Assembly (NCBI GenBank): GCA_021413845.1
Contig: JAIOPP010000067.1
Coordinates: 21,314 to 85,313 of the forward strand
Direction: 5' to 3'
Source: Planctomycetia bacterium
GTDB lineage: Bacteria; Planctomycetota; Planctomycetia; Pirellulales; PNKZ01
Length of the DNA: 64,000 bases
In this document: positions 17,890 to 27,303 of the stretch, piece by piece
Position numbering within the stretch: position 1 is the stretch's first letter
How the letters are laid out: each line of letters starts with the position of its first letter
Position numbers and translations under genes: made by a program
Notes under the pieces: generated by a model
What the model saw: the letters and a program-made list of their open reading frames with translations, nothing else
What the model was told of the DNA's origin: nothing
Database searches by the model: none

Positions 17890-18443
17890 GTCGCGCCCTT
17901 CGCGCCGGCCTGCGCTTGCTTGAGGTCGTAGAGGCGTTGATTGAGGCGGTTCACCAAGTCGACGCCGAGGGGCTCGGTCCAGGTCCCCCGAAGCGTGGCG
18001 AAGTTGCCGCACCAAGCGGCGAGCAGCGGCGCCGTCTCGACGTGCGAAAATTCTTCCGCCTTCTCCGCGATCCGGACGACGAGCGTCGTCGTCTCTTTGG
18101 TTTCGGTGCGATCGTCGGTGAAGAAGATCGGGCCGCGCCCCAAAAGAAACGCCTCGACATGCTCCAGCGGCACTTCCACCGGCGGGCCGAAGCGAACGTA
18201 GAACCGCACGCGACCGTCGTGATACGAAATGCGCGGGAGCCGCGCGATCAGCAGCAAAACCACGCCCCCGACGAGCGCGACGGAGAATGCGGCCAGCAGC
18301 ACGTAGAAACCGGTCGAAGTTCCGGTTTCCGAACGACGCCCGAGGGAAACGGCACCGATCACGCAAGCTACGGCGACGACGGCCGCCGCCGCGATGGGCA
18401 GCGCGAACGCGCGTCGATTCGCCTGTAACCAGGTTTCGGCCAT
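17886..18443 (-). CDS. hypothetical two-span membrane protein upstream of mfnB
   Basis: The 185-residue protein has two transmembrane segments (about residues 12-34, ALPIAAAAVVAVACVIGAVS, and about 45-67, VLLAAFSVALVGGVVLLLIA). A soluble domain follows with a PH-like strand pattern (ISYHDGRVRFYVRFGPPVEVPLEHVEAFLLG). Its stop overlaps the mfnB start by 4 bases, so the two are translationally coupled. No family was recognised. A role in C1 metabolism is suggested only by this coupling. Confidence 0.7.
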   Translation of the reverse strand: MAETWLQANRRAFALPIAAAAVVAVACVIGAVSLGRRSETGTSTGFYVLLAAFSVALVGGVVLLLIARLPRISYHDGRVRFYVRFGPPVEVPLEHVEAFLLGRGPIFFTDDRTETKETTTLVVRIAEKAEEFSHVETAPLLAAWCGNFATLRGTWTEPLGVDLVNRLNQRLYDLKQAQAGAKGAT

Positions 18444-18768
18444 ATTAACGGGTTCTTAACTGAGGGCGGTGTCCGTCTGCGAGGGCTGAATTTAAGCGAA
18501 TTGCCGATCGTATCAAAGGGGCTGCCACGGTGCGGCACCTTGGAATCGGGCATTGCTCCGTGGGAATCGGACGCTTGGAGTCGGAGCGACCCGATTGTTT
18601 TTGTCGACCGGTCGGCCCCTCTAGCCCATAGCTTCCCCGCAACCAGATCGATAAGCTATCGCTGCATGTCGATCGCTGGAACGACCGTTGGTCTCCTGAG
18701 GTCCGGTCGGCTGCCCCTATGGTTCTAAAATCAGATTGATCTCGCGCACTCGGCAATAAGGTTTTTCC
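18444..18768. other. 325-base intergenic region with no supported gene
   Basis: This gap lies between the divergent starts of the mfnB operon and the NhaD-like antiporter. A possible -10-like TAAAAT lies near 18725, ahead of the antiporter. No ORF in it has convincing composition, and I see no RNA structure strong enough to call. It presumably holds both promoters. Confidence 0.4.
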
Positions 18769-20367
18769 ATGTCCGATCATCCCGTCTCCGGTAGCGCGCC
18801 CTCTCCGAAAGGGGTCGTGGCGGCAATCTTGGTCGTGCTCTTGCTTTATATCGTCGCCGCCGCGATGGGCTGGCCGCAACTCGGCACGGAGCTCTCGAAC
18901 GGCGTCGGCCACGATGCCGCGGGGCACGCGCTGCCGCACGATCCGGGCGTCACGGCCACGGCCCGAACCAACGCCGGCCATTTCGACGCCGACGTCGAGC
19001 ATGGCAACATGGAGCCGCACCCTGCGGTTTTCATGGTCTTGCCGTTCTGCTTGTTGCTCGCCGCGATCGCCATCTTTCCGTTGTCGCATAAGACGGAGCA
19101 CTTCTGGGAAAGCAACCTCAACAAGTTGCTCGTCGCCGGCGGGCTCGGTCTGCTCACGCTGGCCTACTACGCGTTCGTCTATAAGGCTCCGCTCGATCGC
19201 CATTTTCTCGGCCATGCCGTAATCGAGCAGAGTACCTTCTGGTCGTTGCCGTGGGTCATCATTCAAAACTCGATCTTCAACGACTTCGTGCCGTTCATCA
19301 TTTTGCTGTTCGCCCTCTATACGATCTGCGGCGGCATTCGCATTAGCGGCGACTTGCCCGCGCATCCGATCACGAACACCGCATTTCTTGCGGTCGGTGC
19401 GCTTTTGGCGAGCTTCATCGGCACGACCGGCGCTGCAATGCTTTTGATCCGACCGGTATTGGAAACCAATGCCGAGCGCAAGAAAGTCGCGCATACGATC
19501 GTATTCTTCATCTTCATCGTCTGCAATTGCGGCGGCTGCTTGCTGCCGATCGGCGACCCGCCCTTGTTCCTCGGGTATCTCAAGGGGGTCGACTTCCTCT
19601 GGACGCTCCAACTGTGGAAGCAATGGGCGCTCGTCAACGGTGCGCTGCTCGCCATCTATTTCGTTTGGGACACCTTCGTCGCGTATCCCAAGGAGAAGTT
19701 GCAAGACGTCCGCCGCGATGAAACTCAAGTCCGCAAGCTCACGTTCGAAGGGCTCTGGCCGAACGTTCTTCTCTTGCTCGGCATCGTCTTCGCCGCGGCG
19801 CTCTTGAGCCCGTCGAAGCTGTTTCCCGGCACCCAGTGGTATCCGTGGCTGTTCTTGCGCGAAGCGGTGCAACTCGGCTTGGTGTTGCTCTCGCTGGTCT
19901 TGGGCTCGTCGCGCGTACGAGAAAAGAACTCGTTCAACTACGGCGCGATCGTCGAAGTCGCGGCGTTGTTCATCGGCATCTTCATTTGCATGCAGCCCGC
20001 GTTGCAGATTCTCGACATTCGCGGCGGCGAACTCGGCGTGACGAGTGCCGCGCAATACTTTTGGGCGACCGGATCGCTTTCCAGCGTGCTCGACAACGCC
20101 CCGACGTATGTCGTCTTCTACGAGCTTGCGAAGATCGATCCGTTGCACCTGAGCGAGCAAGCGGCGAAGCTCTTGGCTGCGATCAGCCTGGGGGCCGTCT
20201 TCATGGGTGCCAACACCTACATCGGCAACGGTCCGAACTTCATGGTGAAGACGATCGCCGAAAAGTCGGGCATCAAGATGCCGAGCTTCTTCGGCTACAT
20301 GGCCTATAGCTTCGGGATCTTGATTCCGCTGTTCGTCGTGATCACGTTCATCTTCTTCCGCGGCTAA
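18769..20367 (+). CDS. sodium:proton antiporter, NhaD/citrate-transporter-like
   Basis: The 532-residue integral membrane protein has about 12 hydrophobic spans. It starts with an N-terminal span (VVAAILVVLLLYIVAAAMGW), then a soluble His-rich loop, then HPAVFMVLPFCLLLAAIAIFPL and TTGAAMLLIRPVLETN, with GDPPLFLGYLKGVDFLWT and SSVLDNAPTYVVF as the two re-entrant-type motifs of the ion transporter superfamily. GDPP and DNAPT are typical of NhaD-type antiporters and the CitMHS relatives. It would exchange sodium for protons at the inner membrane. The loop between spans 1 and 2 (residues about 35-80) is longer than usual. The gene stands alone. Confidence 0.88.
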   Translation: MSDHPVSGSAPSPKGVVAAILVVLLLYIVAAAMGWPQLGTELSNGVGHDAAGHALPHDPGVTATARTNAGHFDADVEHGNMEPHPAVFMVLPFCLLLAAIAIFPLSHKTEHFWESNLNKLLVAGGLGLLTLAYYAFVYKAPLDRHFLGHAVIEQSTFWSLPWVIIQNSIFNDFVPFIILLFALYTICGGIRISGDLPAHPITNTAFLAVGALLASFIGTTGAAMLLIRPVLETNAERKKVAHTIVFFIFIVCNCGGCLLPIGDPPLFLGYLKGVDFLWTLQLWKQWALVNGALLAIYFVWDTFVAYPKEKLQDVRRDETQVRKLTFEGLWPNVLLLLGIVFAAALLSPSKLFPGTQWYPWLFLREAVQLGLVLLSLVLGSSRVREKNSFNYGAIVEVAALFIGIFICMQPALQILDIRGGELGVTSAAQYFWATGSLSSVLDNAPTYVVFYELAKIDPLHLSEQAAKLLAAISLGAVFMGANTYIGNGPNFMVKTIAEKSGIKMPSFFGYMAYSFGILIPLFVVITFIFFRG

Positions 20368-20460
20368 GGCCTCGGGGAGGAGCTTGCTACAGGACCGTTT
20401 CAGTGAACACAGTTTTTGCGAACACCGTTTTTGTGAACGCCTAACGATCGGACGAGCGAA

Positions 20461-21648
20461 GTGTCAGCGGACGTCATCACCACGCAATCGGAGCTCGACG
20501 CCTTTGCCGGCCGGCTGCGCAAAGCCGATCGGATCGCTTTCGACACCGAGTTCGTTTCGGAGCATACCTACAAGCCGGAGCTCTGCCTCGTGCAAGCCGC
20601 TTCGGCCGACGAAGCGCTCTGCGTCGATCCGCTGGCGGATATCGATCTGACGCCGTTGTGGGAAGTGCTGACTTCGCCCAACCACATGGTTATCGTCCAC
20701 GCGGCGCGGCAAGAGCTGCTGTTCGCGCTCGATGCCACGGGGGGCAAGCGGCTCGGCAACTTGTTCGACGTGCAACTCGCGGCCGGCATGATCGGCATGG
20801 AATATCCCGCCGGTTACGGCAACCTAATCTCGCGCCTGCTCGCAGTCGTTCCGCAAAAGGGTGAGACCCGTTCCGATTGGCGGAAGCGCCCGCTCACCGA
20901 TCGCCAAATCGAGTACGCGGTGGCCGACGTGCGCCACTTGCTGCCGTTGCACGACAAACTGAAGGGGAAGCTCGCGAAGTTGAATCGGGCCGCCTGGTTC
21001 GACGTCGAAATGGAAGCGTTTCAAGTCGACTTGGAGAACTCGCTGACGCGCGATCGTTGGCGCCGCGTCGCCGGCAGCTCGGGCATGTCGAGCCGGAGTC
21101 AAGCGGTGTTGCGCGAGTTGTGGATGTGGCGCGAGCGCGAAGCCGAGCGGCGCAATCTCCCGGCCCGCTTGGTGCTGCGCGACGATCTGCTCGTCGAGAT
21201 GTCGAAGCGGAAAGTATCCGATCCGAAACACCTCGGCGCGATCCGCGGCATGGAACGGCCGGAGCTTCGTCGCGCCGTGCCGGAGTTTTCGCAACTGATC
21301 GAGAAGGCGCTGCGACTTCCCGATGAAGCCTGCCCGCCGATGGTTCGCACGGATACGAACCCGCAGCTTTCTATGCTCGGGCAGTTCCTCTCGTCGGCGC
21401 TGACGAGCATCTGCCGAGCCGCCGAGATCTCGCCGAGCTTGGTCGGCACGGCGAACGACGTGCGCGAGCTGGTGAACTATCGGCTCAACGGCGTCGCCGA
21501 TTCCGAAGGAGAGATTCCGATCTTGGCTCGCGGCTGGCGCGCCGAAGTGGTCGGGCATCTCATCGAAGAGCTCTTAGCGGGCCGGATGTCGATTCGCATC
21601 GCCGACCCGAATTCCGAACACCCGCTGGTGTTCGAGCCGCAGAAGTAG
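20461..21648 (+). CDS. rnd: ribonuclease D
   Basis: The 395-residue protein begins at a GTG. It has the DEDD exonuclease motifs: DTEFVSEHTYKPELCLVQ (ExoI), HAARQELLFAL (ExoII) and YAVADVRHLLPLH (ExoIII, Y-x3-D). An HRDC domain follows (about residues 215-295: LRELWMWREREAERRNLPARLVL), then a C-terminal region. RNase D trims tRNA 3' ends and other small RNAs. The spacing of motifs and the length match the family. The start has no good ribosome-binding site, so an alternative is possible. It is followed convergently by the DUF11-repeat protein. Confidence 0.9.
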   Translation: MSADVITTQSELDAFAGRLRKADRIAFDTEFVSEHTYKPELCLVQAASADEALCVDPLADIDLTPLWEVLTSPNHMVIVHAARQELLFALDATGGKRLGNLFDVQLAAGMIGMEYPAGYGNLISRLLAVVPQKGETRSDWRKRPLTDRQIEYAVADVRHLLPLHDKLKGKLAKLNRAAWFDVEMEAFQVDLENSLTRDRWRRVAGSSGMSSRSQAVLRELWMWREREAERRNLPARLVLRDDLLVEMSKRKVSDPKHLGAIRGMERPELRRAVPEFSQLIEKALRLPDEACPPMVRTDTNPQLSMLGQFLSSALTSICRAAEISPSLVGTANDVRELVNYRLNGVADSEGEIPILARGWRAEVVGHLIEELLAGRMSIRIADPNSEHPLVFEPQK

Positions 21649-21716
21649 AGTCCGCTGCGGGTTTTCATACTCCGGTTCACACGGAGTTCGTTAGCAGAGT
21701 CGCTTAGCAGTGTTCT

Positions 21717-24467
21717 TTAGCGAAGCCCGTTCGTGCGATGGCGTTGTGGGACGGCGGCCGGGAAGACGGTGCCCGGCGCGTTCGCCGCGCCGACCGAAGC
21801 GGCCGGCCGAACGGGTTCGGCCATCTGCGGAATGTTGGCGGGAATCGCTTGCTCGGCGTTGCCGTAGCGATTGTCCGAAGCCGGCGTCGCACCGGTGTTC
21901 GCCGGCGGAACGCTTTGCAGGCTTGCGCCGTTGCTGCGCGTCGTCGAACGTAAGGCCCGAGCGTGCTCGACGGTCGAATTCGTCGAGCTGCCGTTCGCCG
22001 AACCATTCGACTGCGAGTTGCTCGAGGTCGAGCCGTTGGAAGGCGTCCCGTTCTCGGAGACTGTGGAGTTCGGTGCCTCGTCGAGGTAGAAGAACGTGGC
22101 GTCTTCGTGCGACAACTGCGTTTGCGGAGTCCGGCTGTGCAACTCGACGCGCAACCGATGGTTGCCGGCCGCGGTCGCCCGAGCGGTGACGCGAAGCACG
22201 CGGTCTTGTCCGGCTCCGACGATCGAGAGGGACTTGAACACGACCATGCCGGGTTGAAGCTCGTGCGCTTGGCCTTCGGCCTTTTCCGGCTCGATGCCGT
22301 CGGAGAAGTAAGCCACGATGTCGACCCCTTCGGCACTCTTCATGCCGCGATTCTTGACATGGATTTCGTACGTGACCGGTTGCCCGACGGCGACCGGCCC
22401 CGGCGTGTCGATGACGTCGAGCGCGAGATCGGCGACCGATTGCACGTCGGTCGAAGCCTGGGCGGTCTTACGCAAGTCGCCGTCGGCCGAAGTCGTGGCG
22501 GTCAGCTGTTGTGCGCCGCCGCTTTCGAGCGAGCAACGAAGCGAGAAGACTTGCTCGGCACCTGGAGCGAGGCGTTCGATCGTCCAATGGGCTTGGTTTC
22601 CTTTGACTTCCGTTTTCGGTGCGGGCAAGGCCGTGAGCAGCTTCGTGCCGTGCGGCAAGTCGACCGTCAGACGGAGATTGCGAGCTTGGTCGTCGCCCGT
22701 GTTGCGGACGCGCACTTCGTAGTTCCCCGGCACACCGGCGAAGACGACCTTCGGAGCGACGATCGCGACGTCGAGCGCCGCGCGATGCACGACGACGTCG
22801 GCCGCGGCTTCCGTCTTGAGATTACCGTCGGCCGAGGCCGCGGTGCGGATCTTCAAGTTACCGGCTTGGCGAGCCGTGAGCTCGACTTCGACGGAAGTGT
22901 CTTGCCCGGCCTTGAGGTCGCCGATCTTGTGGCTCACGGCTTCACCGTCGTTCGGCGACAGCGGCATGAGATGCAACACGACGTTTTCGGCCGTCCCCGT
23001 GCCCGGATTCGACACGGTGAGCTTGTAGAGGCGTTGTTCGCCGAACGAGACTTCGCTCGGGCCGTTGATCGCCATCTGGAGCCGCGGTTCTTCGACTTCG
23101 ATCGCCGTAGCCACGGCGGCCGGCGAGCAGGTCCAGCGCACACCGAGATCGAAGGTCTCGCTCTTGCGCGGGATGAGAACGAGCGTAAGCTCTTCTTCGC
23201 CACCGCCGTCGAGGACGTCGAGTTGCCATTGAAGCGGCGTGTTGGCTTCGTGTTCGTCGGCCGATGTGGTGTTGCCCGACGTGCCGTGCATCTCGACGAC
23301 TTCGGCCCACACCGGGATGTTCAACGAGACGACGACTTGCTGCGCCGCAGACTTGCCACGATTGCGCACTTGCACCCGATACGTGGCTTCACGCCCGATC
23401 GAAATGCGGCGCGGGCCGACGGTCTCGACCGTCACTTCCGGGCTGGTGAACGCCGCGAGCACGGCCGAGCGATCGACTTCGGCGCTCGCCGGAGGAGTCG
23501 AAGTGGCGACGGCGGAATCTCGCATCGGCGATGGCGCGGCCGGCGGAGCGGATGGAGTGGAAGCCTTCGGCTGGGCGGCGAGCGGACGCGAAGCGGTCGT
23601 CGTCGTCTCGACCGGCAAAGTAGCCGGAGCGTTCGAGGTCGAACTCTTCGACGAAGCAGTGTTCGAGGAGGTCGTGTTCGGCGAAGTCGGTGTCGACTGT
23701 GTCGGGATCGACGAAGGGGTGCCGCTCGCACGTCGATCGGCCATCATCGGGATCGAAGGAACGAAAACTTCTTCGGCGGCCGGAGTCGGCTTCGCGGTTG
23801 AGTTAGCAGTTGTATTCGGAGCGCTCGGCGTTGTGGCTACCGGGACTTCTTCGACCGGCGGGGCCGCATTTTCCGTGAGCGGTTCGGTCGTCGTTCGTTG
23901 CGAAAGCGGGCGGCGTCGCGAGCCGTTCACCGGGGCTTGCATCACCGGGGCATTCTCGGAAGCCGCTTCGCTTGCGGCGGTGGGAACCGGTGCGGCGGCG
24001 GTCGTCGGCTTGTTGGCCGCAGGTCGAATCGCCGGCGCGGCCTGGCCTGCTCCGGCACGCGATTGCATCAAGATGCTCGACTTCGGAGCCGCTTGAGTGT
24101 CTTGCGTGTCCGGCAGCGGTTCTTCTGCCGGCGTGGCGGGAGTTTGCGCTGCGCCGTTGTCGCGGCGCGGCACCGGCGGTTGCACACCGCCGCTCGAGTA
24201 AGCCGCGTTGTGCGGAATGCTCGACGTGTTCGCCGGTTGTTTGCCGTTCGGCACGGTCGTGTGTTGCGGTCGGCGTTGGCCGTAGTTCGGTGTGTTCGGC
24301 GGTGGTGGCGGCGGCGGAGCGTTGGCGCCTGTGTCGACGAGCCCGAACATCGAGTTCATCCGTTGCCCGAACGTCATTCGGGAACCGGGCTCTTCTTTGC
24401 CGAACACGGCGGAGCAAATGAAAACGAATCCCAAGCCGCTTATGCAAACGATCGCTGACTTACGCAT
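21717..24467 (-). CDS. large secreted protein with DUF11/CARDB-like repeats
   Basis: I start at the ATG at 24467 because it gives a signal peptide (MRKSAIVCISGLGFVFICSAVFG) with GAGGAA about 8 bases upstream; the upstream ATG at 24518 would add a non-conserved leader. The product is 916 residues. Residues about 30-330 are low-complexity and rich in Pro, Thr, Ser and Ala, including a run of seven prolines. From about residue 340 there are four immunoglobulin-like repeats of the DUF11/CARDB type, recognisable by GREATYRVQVRNRGKSAAQQVVV, EQRLYKLTVSNPGTGTAENV, PGNYEVRVRNTGDDQARNL and PVTYEIHVKNRGMKSAEGV. A Ser/Asn-rich tail closes it. It is probably an envelope or cell-surface protein; planctomycetes carry many such proteins. 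Confidence 0.85.
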   Translation of the reverse strand: MRKSAIVCISGLGFVFICSAVFGKEEPGSRMTFGQRMNSMFGLVDTGANAPPPPPPPNTPNYGQRRPQHTTVPNGKQPANTSSIPHNAAYSSGGVQPPVPRRDNGAAQTPATPAEEPLPDTQDTQAAPKSSILMQSRAGAGQAAPAIRPAANKPTTAAAPVPTAASEAASENAPVMQAPVNGSRRRPLSQRTTTEPLTENAAPPVEEVPVATTPSAPNTTANSTAKPTPAAEEVFVPSIPMMADRRASGTPSSIPTQSTPTSPNTTSSNTASSKSSTSNAPATLPVETTTTASRPLAAQPKASTPSAPPAAPSPMRDSAVATSTPPASAEVDRSAVLAAFTSPEVTVETVGPRRISIGREATYRVQVRNRGKSAAQQVVVSLNIPVWAEVVEMHGTSGNTTSADEHEANTPLQWQLDVLDGGGEEELTLVLIPRKSETFDLGVRWTCSPAAVATAIEVEEPRLQMAINGPSEVSFGEQRLYKLTVSNPGTGTAENVVLHLMPLSPNDGEAVSHKIGDLKAGQDTSVEVELTARQAGNLKIRTAASADGNLKTEAAADVVVHRAALDVAIVAPKVVFAGVPGNYEVRVRNTGDDQARNLRLTVDLPHGTKLLTALPAPKTEVKGNQAHWTIERLAPGAEQVFSLRCSLESGGAQQLTATTSADGDLRKTAQASTDVQSVADLALDVIDTPGPVAVGQPVTYEIHVKNRGMKSAEGVDIVAYFSDGIEPEKAEGQAHELQPGMVVFKSLSIVGAGQDRVLRVTARATAAGNHRLRVELHSRTPQTQLSHEDATFFYLDEAPNSTVSENGTPSNGSTSSNSQSNGSANGSSTNSTVEHARALRSTTRSNGASLQSVPPANTGATPASDNRYGNAEQAIPANIPQMAEPVRPAASVGAANAPGTVFPAAVPQRHRTNGLR

Positions 24468-24642
24468 TACCACGTTCCTCAAAAAGGAAATGCCGACCGA
24501 GGTGCGAATCCTCCGCACGTCGTCGATCGTAGTAATTCGGCTGGGGGGACTTTGCGGGTTGAGAAAACCTTGTCGAATGTTCGGAAAATTCCGTGGCGCG
24601 ACGGCGCTGCGGTCGCTGCCGGCTATGTGAGCTCGACGAATG

Positions 24643-25248
24643 CTACTGCTTCGTCGAATGTCGTTCCGCGGCGCGCCAGGCTTTGGCGGTGACTTGCAAG
24701 CAGCTCGCCGCGAGGAAGCAGAGAAACGCGCCGATGATCGCCGAAGAGAACGCCGCGAGCCCGAGCGCCGGCCAAGCGAGCGTGCGATCGTTGTGAATCC
24801 AGACCAGCGACGTGCCGATGATCGAGCCGCAGACGCCGCCGCCGGCGACGATCATCGCCAGGCGCATGCCGAGGGCTCCGTTGGTGCCGAGCGTCGTCGT
24901 CGGTGCGGCCGCGCCGCGCGCGTCGACCGGTTGCCCGGCGGGAATCGGCGGGGCTTCGTCGCGCCGGCGTCGGCCCGAGACGTAGGCCGTGGCGCGCGAG
25001 CCCAGTGCGTTTCCCAGCACATGCCCGGCCACGAGCAGAGAGACCCAAATGACGATCGCAGCCCAAACCCCGCCGACGCGCGACAGTACCGCGAACAAGA
25101 TCGCCGCGAGCATCATCGTCGCGAGCAGCGTCTTGAGGCGGAATTGAATCGGCGGAGGGCCGGGATCGAGATCCTCGCTCGTTTTTCGGGGGGCGTGATT
25201 TTCTGCCGGCAGGTTCATCCGAAACATTTTTTCTGCGGGTTCGCGCAA
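24643..25248 (-). CDS. hypothetical membrane protein
   Basis: The 201-residue protein has a Pro-rich N-terminus and four likely transmembrane segments (LKTLLATMMLAAILFAVLS, VWAAIVIWVSLLVAGHVLG, LAMIVAGGGVCGSIIGTSLVW, ALGLAAFSSAIIGAFLCFLA). The Q-F-R-L-K-T-LLATMM start of the first span is typical of small planctomycete membrane proteins. An internal ATG at residue 8 or 11 may be the true start. No function was recognised. Confidence 0.6.
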   Translation of the reverse strand: MREPAEKMFRMNLPAENHAPRKTSEDLDPGPPPIQFRLKTLLATMMLAAILFAVLSRVGGVWAAIVIWVSLLVAGHVLGNALGSRATAYVSGRRRRDEAPPIPAGQPVDARGAAAPTTTLGTNGALGMRLAMIVAGGGVCGSIIGTSLVWIHNDRTLAWPALGLAAFSSAIIGAFLCFLAASCLQVTAKAWRAAERHSTKQ

Positions 25249-25290
25249 GTAGCGACGCTATGAATCATAGCGAGGCGCACTCGTTCGGCA

Positions 25291-25320
25291 AAAAAAGCGG
25301 CGTGGTAAAACCGCTGCTTT
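25291..25320 (-). terminator. possible minus-strand rho-independent terminator
   Basis: On the minus strand the sequence reads AGCGG, a 10-base loop, CCGCT, then TTTTTT. It lies downstream of bioB (minus strand), beyond the intervening plus-strand gene. The stem is only 5 bp, so this is tentative. Confidence 0.3.
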
Positions 25321-25412
25321 ATAAAAACACTTTACAGAGTCGATGCCGAGCGGCTATGTTTGCCTTCGCTACCAGGGACTAGGTACGCCACTTCTTCACG
25401 GAGGTCTCGGCC

Positions 25413-25766
25413 ATGAAAGCCGACACGACCCACGCTGCTGTCTGTAGTTCCGCAGCCTGCAATTCTGCGGTCTGCGGCATTTGGATTGAGTTTTTAGACG
25501 AGAGCGGAAACACGCTCGCTCGCCACATCGTCGACGAATGGCACGGCCGCCCCGTACCTGCGCGCGGTGATCGATTCCATGTCGCCGACATTATCGGCGT
25601 CCGGAATCATCAAGGGATCGTCGTCGACCGACGCTACGAACTGCAACATACGGCCGAGGGTGAGCCTCGCCTATGGGTGCAACTCGTCGTCCGCGTGCTG
25701 ACCGGCGTCCGGCCGAGTTCGCTGGCGATGAGCTACTCGAACGCGCTGCTCACTTCGCCGAACTAG
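25413..25766 (+). CDS. hypothetical protein (117 residues)
   Basis: The start ATG has GGAGG 10 bases upstream. The N-terminus is Cys/Ala-rich (AVCSSAACNSAVCGIWIEF) and the rest is a compact mixed fold (LARHIVDEWHGRPVPARGDRFHVADIIGV). No family was recognised. It stands alone between the membrane protein and bioB, pointing toward bioB. Confidence 0.6.
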   Translation: MKADTTHAAVCSSAACNSAVCGIWIEFLDESGNTLARHIVDEWHGRPVPARGDRFHVADIIGVRNHQGIVVDRRYELQHTAEGEPRLWVQLVVRVLTGVRPSSLAMSYSNALLTSPN

Positions 25767-25823
25767 CTAGTCACCGAACTAGGCTAGCCAACTCGCCGAG
25801 TTAAGCCGGGTGACGTGTCGTCG

Positions 25824-26900
25824 TTATACGGCCTCGGCATTCGCCGTTGTTGCTTCGAGCGCCGAGAAGCGGATCGCCGCTTCTTCTCCCTTGGTTACGA
25901 CGAACCCGAGGTCTTCGATCATCTTATAGTCGGCGTCGGGGGCTTGCCCCTTCGTCGTGAGATAATCGCCGACGAAGAGCGAATTCGCGGCGTACATGCC
26001 GAGCGGTTGCAGCGACCGGAGATGAATCTCGCGCCCGCCCGCGATGCGTAGCTCGCTCGTCGGGTTCGCCAAGCGGAACAAACAGAGCACCTTCAAGCAG
26101 TACCGCGGGTTCAGGTCGGTCTTGCCGGCCAGAGGCGTGCCGTCGATCGGGTTCAAGAAGTTTACCGGAATCGACTCGACCTTCAGATCACGCAGCGAGA
26201 AGCACATCCGCACGACATCGTCGTCGGCTTCGCCCATGCCGATGATGCCGCCGGAGCAAAGCTCCATGCCGGCCGCTCGAACCGCTTTCAGCGTGTCGAC
26301 GCGGTCTTGATAGGTATGCGTCGTGCAGATCGTGCCGTAATGCTCTTCGCTCGAGTTGAGGTTGTGGTTCACCTTATCGACGCCGCACGCTTTCAAGCGC
26401 TGGGCCTGCTCGGGCGTGAGCAATCCGAGGCAGGCGCAGATGCTCAGGCCGTATTGTGCTTTGATTTGCGGCACGATCGTTTCGACCGCTTTGATCTCGC
26501 TTTCGTTCGGGCCGCGGGCCGAGATGACGATGCAGTAGGTCTTGCTTCCCCGCTCGGCTGCTACGCGGGCCCCGTCGAGCAGCTTGTTCTTGTTCAATAA
26601 GTTGTAGCGCGGAATTTCGGCGTCGGACACTTTCGACTGCGAGCAATAGCTGCAATCTTCCGGGCAGAGGCCGCTCTTGGCGTTCATCAAGAAATACAGC
26701 TGCACCGTGTTGCCGAAGTACCGACGACGGACCCGATAAGCCGCCGCGAGCAACTCGGGCAGATCCTCATCGGGAGCCTTGAGAATCGACAGGGCTTCGG
26801 CGTGCGACAGGGGGTGCCCGTCGAGCACGCGCTCGGCCAAGTCGTGCCAGCAGGGAGACGCAAGCTGTTCGGTTTCGGTTCGTTGAATCATAACGCTCAC
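25824..26900 (-). CDS. bioB: biotin synthase
   Basis: The 358-residue radical SAM enzyme has the cluster motif CPEDCSYCSQS, then YCIVISARGPNESE, and VDKVNHNLNSSEEHYGTICTTHTY with a conserved Asn and Cys for the second [2Fe-2S] cluster. It inserts sulfur into dethiobiotin. Length and motif order are typical. Other bio genes are not in the window. The N-terminus (MSVMIQRTETEQLAS) has alternatives a few residues in. Confidence 0.95.
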   Translation of the reverse strand: MSVMIQRTETEQLASPCWHDLAERVLDGHPLSHAEALSILKAPDEDLPELLAAAYRVRRRYFGNTVQLYFLMNAKSGLCPEDCSYCSQSKVSDAEIPRYNLLNKNKLLDGARVAAERGSKTYCIVISARGPNESEIKAVETIVPQIKAQYGLSICACLGLLTPEQAQRLKACGVDKVNHNLNSSEEHYGTICTTHTYQDRVDTLKAVRAAGMELCSGGIIGMGEADDDVVRMCFSLRDLKVESIPVNFLNPIDGTPLAGKTDLNPRYCLKVLCLFRLANPTSELRIAGGREIHLRSLQPLGMYAANSLFVGDYLTTKGQAPDADYKMIEDLGFVVTKGEEAAIRFSALEATTANAEAV

Positions 26901-27303
26901 TCAAGCTCGGTAGGCAAACCCGGTAGGCGGCGCGCGACGGCCGCTCGTTCGTCAGTGTCTCCGACCTGCGCATCGCAGCCGAAGTCGGAGACCTCTAAGT
27001 ATCGTCAGGTCGGGCGGTCGCACAAGACGTTTTCATTTCGGCATCTTCCGCTCGAATCGCCGTGGCACGGCCCGAAAACCGTTCCGCGAGCGGATCGGCG
27101 CAACTTGGCAGCAACCCTCCCTGCTGCAACAATGTCATTGCCGTCTGCTTCACCGTCTCAAACCCTTCTCTATCGGGAGAAGGTGGCGGCGCAGCCGACG
27201 GATGAGGGGCGCACCGCGATCCGCTTCGCCCCTCATCCGCCCTTCGGGCACCTTCTCCCGGCGGGAGAAGGATCACCGTCACACCGTCCGGAGCGTGCCC
27301 CTA
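26901..27303. other. 403-base intergenic region with a paired dispersed repeat
   Basis: This divergent gap between bioB and the PSP1 gene holds the paired CCCTTCTCCC-type repeat at 27163-27271. The rest, 26901-27162, shows no supported gene or RNA. It presumably contains the two promoters. Confidence 0.5.
27163..27271. repeat. paired inverted dispersed repeat (CCCTTCTCCC type), second copy
   Basis: This is the same element as at 13383-13520. One copy reads CCCTTCTCTATCGGGAGAAGG ... GGATGAGGGGC, and a facing copy reads GCCCCTCATCC ... CACCTTCTCCCGGCGGGAG, with a 19-base spacer (GCACCGCGATCCGCTTC). It ends about 30 bases ahead of the PSP1 gene start. The stem loops here have diverged slightly (CTATC in place of CGAC). 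Confidence 0.78.

Noticed and set aside
18445..20160. Minus-strand ORF of 571 residues
   Set aside because: Antisense to the NhaD-like antiporter and lacking any motif; a GC-rich shadow frame.
21963..23801. Plus-strand ORF of 612 residues
   Set aside because: Antisense to the DUF11-repeat protein, with very Arg-rich low-complexity sequence.
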